Shown one piece after another: positions 62,075 to 64,000 of a stretch of DNA of 64,000 nucleotides. Below the pieces are notes generated by a model that ran no database searches, was not told the DNA's origin, and worked only from the letters and a program-made list of their open reading frames with translations. Made by a program: the position numbers and the translations under genes. The stretch comes from Fidelibacterota bacterium (lineage in GTDB: Bacteria; Marinisomatota; Marinisomatia; Marinisomatales; UBA1611): the NCBI GenBank assembly GCA_002718285.1, contig PBAR01000028.1, positions 25,415-89,414 on the forward strand. The letters run 5' to 3'. How positions within the stretch are numbered: the stretch's first letter is position 1; each line of letters begins with the position of its first letter.

Positions 62075-63126
62075 AGACGTTAATTAATCCAACACCGACT
62101 ATTGAATGGAAAGATGCAAAAGTTAGATTAATTGATCAAACAAAACTACCATTAGAAGAAAAATATATTGAAACAGATAACTACAAAGTAGTTTGCGATG
62201 CAATTTATCGATTAGCCATAAGAGGGGCTCCTGCTATTGGAGTTGCTGGTGCATACGCTTGTGTTTTAGCTGCAAATAAAATCGAAAGTTTTAGTTTTGA
62301 AGAATTCATTAATGAATTCTTATGTAAAGCAGATGAAATCTCAGCTACGCGACCTACAGCGATTAATCTTTTATGGGCTGTAAAACAATTAAAAGATGAA
62401 GCAACCAATTTTTCTGGTAATATACCAAGTTTGAAAAAATCTCTATTAGATTTAGCAAATAACATAAAAAAGGATGATATCTACCGCTGCCATAATTTGA
62501 GTTTACATGGAGCAAAGCTGATCCCAGATAATTCAAATGTAATTACAATTTGCAATACAGGTGGACTAGCAACTAGTGGAATTGGAACGGCTTTAGGTGT
62601 GATACAGTATGCTCATGCTCAAGGAAAAAATTTAAAGGTTCATGTTTGTGAAACTCGCCCCCTTCTTCAAGGGTCGAGATTAAATACATGGGAACTAAAA
62701 CGAACTAAAACTCCCTTCACACTTATGACAGATAGTATGGCGGCACGCGCCATGAAAAAAGTTCATATTAATGGCGTTTTTGTTGGCGCTGATCGTATAG
62801 CATCGAATGGGGATACAGCAAATAAGATTGGTACATATAGCTTAGCTGTGCTTGCTAATCACCATAATATCCCATTTTATGTAGCTGCTCCATTGTCAAC
62901 TGTGGATTACGAAATTGAATCGGGATCAGAAATACCTGTAGAAAAAAGATCGGCTGATGAGGTAACAAGAATAAAAGGAATTCAGTTTACTGTTGAAGAT
63001 ATTGATGTTTCCAATCCAGCATTTGATGTTACTCCTGGAGAATTAATTAATGGGATAATTACGGAAAAAGGTATAGCAAAATACCCCTTCAAAGAATCAC
63101 TTAAGAAACAGCGTAATGAAAACTAA
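62071..63126 (+). CDS. mtnA: S-methyl-5-thioribose-1-phosphate isomerase
   Basis: A 351-aa member of the MtnA/eIF2B-alpha family. AIRGAPAIGVAGAYA near residue 49, SATRPTAINLLWA, ICNTGGLATSG with catalytic Cys161 and GADRIASNGDTANKIGTY with Asp241 are the diagnostic residues of MtnA as opposed to the regulatory eIF2B subunits. It isomerises methylthioribose 1-phosphate to the ribulose form, and may also accept 5-deoxyribose 1-phosphate. Overlaps the aldolase stop as ATGA and mtnP by 11 bases. Confidence 0.94.
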   Translation: MKTLINPTPTIEWKDAKVRLIDQTKLPLEEKYIETDNYKVVCDAIYRLAIRGAPAIGVAGAYACVLAANKIESFSFEEFINEFLCKADEISATRPTAINLLWAVKQLKDEATNFSGNIPSLKKSLLDLANNIKKDDIYRCHNLSLHGAKLIPDNSNVITICNTGGLATSGIGTALGVIQYAHAQGKNLKVHVCETRPLLQGSRLNTWELKRTKTPFTLMTDSMAARAMKKVHINGVFVGADRIASNGDTANKIGTYSLAVLANHHNIPFYVAAPLSTVDYEIESGSEIPVEKRSADEVTRIKGIQFTVEDIDVSNPAFDVTPGELINGIITEKGIAKYPFKESLKKQRNEN

Positions 63127-63886
63127 TTTGAAAATCGGTATTATTGGCGGTTCCGGCATGGAAGACCCGGCATTTATTTCTAATTTTAATACAAAAAAGG
63201 TTTTAACACCATATGGTGATCCTAGTTCAGAATTGATCATAGGGAATATAGAGAATGTTTCTGTTGTTATAATATCACGCCATGGGCTTAACCATTCGAT
63301 AAATCCTACAAATATCAATTATCGAGCAAATATATGGGCATTAAAAGAAGAAGGTTGTAGTCATATTCTTGCTGTTACTGCTTGTGGATCCATGCGAAAA
63401 AAAATTGAACCTGGACATTTTGTTTTTCCTGATCAATTTATTGATCGTACTACTAAGAGAATAATGACTTTTTTTGATGGGTCTGATGTTAAACATACTT
63501 CTATGGGCAATCCATTTAACATTGATATGAGAATTTGCCTCGCAAAAACTTGTGAATATTTGGGCTTTAAATATCACGATGGTGGTACGATTATAACTAT
63601 AGAGGGCCCAAGATTCAGCACAAAAGCTGAAAGCATGATGTTTCGATCATGGGGATGTGATATTATCAATATGTCAACAGTACCAGAAATTGTTTTAGCA
63701 AGAGAATTGAATTTAAATTACCAGAGCGTAGCTATGGCAACAGACTATGATTGTTGGCATGAAAGTGAAGAAGAAGTAACAATGGAAATGATTTATGCCG
63801 TAATGAAAAAGAATGTAAAAAATGTAAAAAAATTGATTGAACTCGTTATTCCCTTGATAAATAAGCATATCGCAGAGGAGGGTTAA
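63116..63886 (+). CDS. mtnP: S-methyl-5'-thioadenosine phosphorylase
   Basis: A 256-aa MTAP-family phosphorylase. IGIIGGSGMEDP, ISRHGLNH, the phosphate-contact TACGSMRKKIEPGHFVFPDQFID, GPRFSTKAES and INMSTVPEIVLARE followed by VAMATDYDCWHE are the family signatures. It splits methylthioadenosine (and probably 5'-deoxyadenosine) with phosphate to adenine and a ribose 1-phosphate that goes to MtnA. The next gene, apt, recovers adenine. ATG at 63116 inside the mtnA end. Confidence 0.95.
   Translation: MKTNLKIGIIGGSGMEDPAFISNFNTKKVLTPYGDPSSELIIGNIENVSVVIISRHGLNHSINPTNINYRANIWALKEEGCSHILAVTACGSMRKKIEPGHFVFPDQFIDRTTKRIMTFFDGSDVKHTSMGNPFNIDMRICLAKTCEYLGFKYHDGGTIITIEGPRFSTKAESMMFRSWGCDIINMSTVPEIVLARELNLNYQSVAMATDYDCWHESEEEVTMEMIYAVMKKNVKNVKKLIELVIPLINKHIAEEG
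63876..63881 (+). promoter_or_regulatory. Strong ribosome binding site of apt
   Basis: AGGAGG, a full Shine-Dalgarno consensus, five bases before the ATG at 63887, within the last codons of mtnP. It is one of the few perfect sites in the window. Confidence 0.8.
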
Positions 63887-64000
63887 ATGGAAATTGATAA
63901 TATAAAAAAGAATATTCGGAATATTCCTGATTTTCCTAAACCTGGAATTCAGTTCAAGGATATAACAACCCTTTTACAAAACCAAGAAGCTTTTAAAGAA
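63887..64000 (+). CDS. apt: Adenine phosphoribosyltransferase, N-terminal part (cut by window edge)
   Basis: Thirty-eight codons are present. [22 protein letters not shown] is the characteristic N-terminus of Apt (adenine + PRPP to AMP). The ATG follows the mtnP TAA directly. It completes recovery of the adenine that MtnP releases. The rest of the gene lies beyond position 64000. Confidence 0.93.
   Translation, partial: MEIDNIKKNIRNIPDFPKPGIQFKDITTLLQNQEAFKE

Noticed and set aside
62205..62465. Minus-strand open frame within mtnA
   Set aside because: Shadow of mtnA, whose catalytic residues are all present in the plus frame.
1..64000. CRISPR array, tRNA, rRNA, insertion sequence or attachment site
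   Set aside because: Looked for regularly spaced repeats, cloverleaf-like GC-rich stretches, transposase motifs and terminal repeats; none seen.

Overview
The window is a strongly AT-rich stretch from a Gram-negative bacterium. An SLBB-type outer-membrane export channel (56063-58081) and a Wzx/Wzy/Wzz/Wza complement show an outer membrane and Wzy-dependent polysaccharide assembly. Base composition, heavy TTG start use, and a chain-length regulator with an N-terminal CI-repressor-like helix-turn-helix would suit an uncultured marine lineage such as Marinimicrobia (SAR406). That assignment is inference; nothing in the window fixes the taxonomy.

Layout. Positions 1-58081 are an uninterrupted minus-strand run of more than fifty tightly packed genes, many overlapping as ATGA or TAATG. 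It is an O-antigen/capsule/exopolysaccharide locus, read from the 58 kb end leftwards. (i) Export and chain length: Wza-like SLBB protein and HTH-Wzz. (ii) Nucleotide sugars: UDP-HexNAc dehydrogenase (TviB/WbpO type) and a GalE/uronate-epimerase type enzyme. (iii) Pseudaminic acid: pseB, pseC, pseF, a 66-aa protein, pseH-like, pseI; no pseG is seen. (iv) An acyl-group module: DRE-TIM aldolase, adenylate-forming ligase, VOC protein, cyclase, acyl carrier protein, AAC(3)-like acyltransferase, then methyltransferases, a DUF4910 aminopeptidase-like protein and a PhyH oxygenase. (v) A polyol/ketose-phosphate-like module: two MDR dehydrogenases, ribulose-phosphate-epimerase homologue, TIM-barrel isomerase, tandem nucleotidyltransferase, GtrA, GT2, GDPD-like protein. 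(vi) Wzx, a methyltransferase, a TagB/TagF-like transferase, HAD phosphatase, cytidylyltransferase, epimerases, a radical SAM/SPASM protein. (vii) A cyclase paralogue, hydroxyacid dehydrogenase, heparinase-II/III-like protein, two AsnB-type amidotransferases, FemAB-like protein, deacetylase, GT2s, a Wzy-like polymerase and a GT2-methyltransferase fusion. The left edge cuts a GT4 glycosyltransferase.

Positions 58082-58252 are a divergent intergenic region with two perfect inverted repeats. From 58253 the plus strand carries rfbB (dTDP-glucose 4,6-dehydratase), gpmA, a class II aldolase-SDR fusion, mtnA, mtnP and the start of apt. The last four are coupled and look like a methylthioadenosine/5'-deoxyadenosine salvage operon that ends in an aldolase (a DHAP-shunt arrangement) instead of the classical methionine salvage enzymes.

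The points most worth attention are the HTH-Wzz fusion beside palindromic DNA, the aldolase-SDR/mtnA/mtnP/apt operon, the ACP-dependent acylation module, the apparent absence of PseG beside a conserved-looking 66-aa ORF, three genes whose homology begins upstream of any ATG/GTG/TTG and that have a Shine-Dalgarno-like sequence placed for ATT or CTG initiation, and a G8 tract at the start of pseF. No tRNA, rRNA, CRISPR array or insertion sequence was seen, and no stretch over 300 bases lacks a gene.
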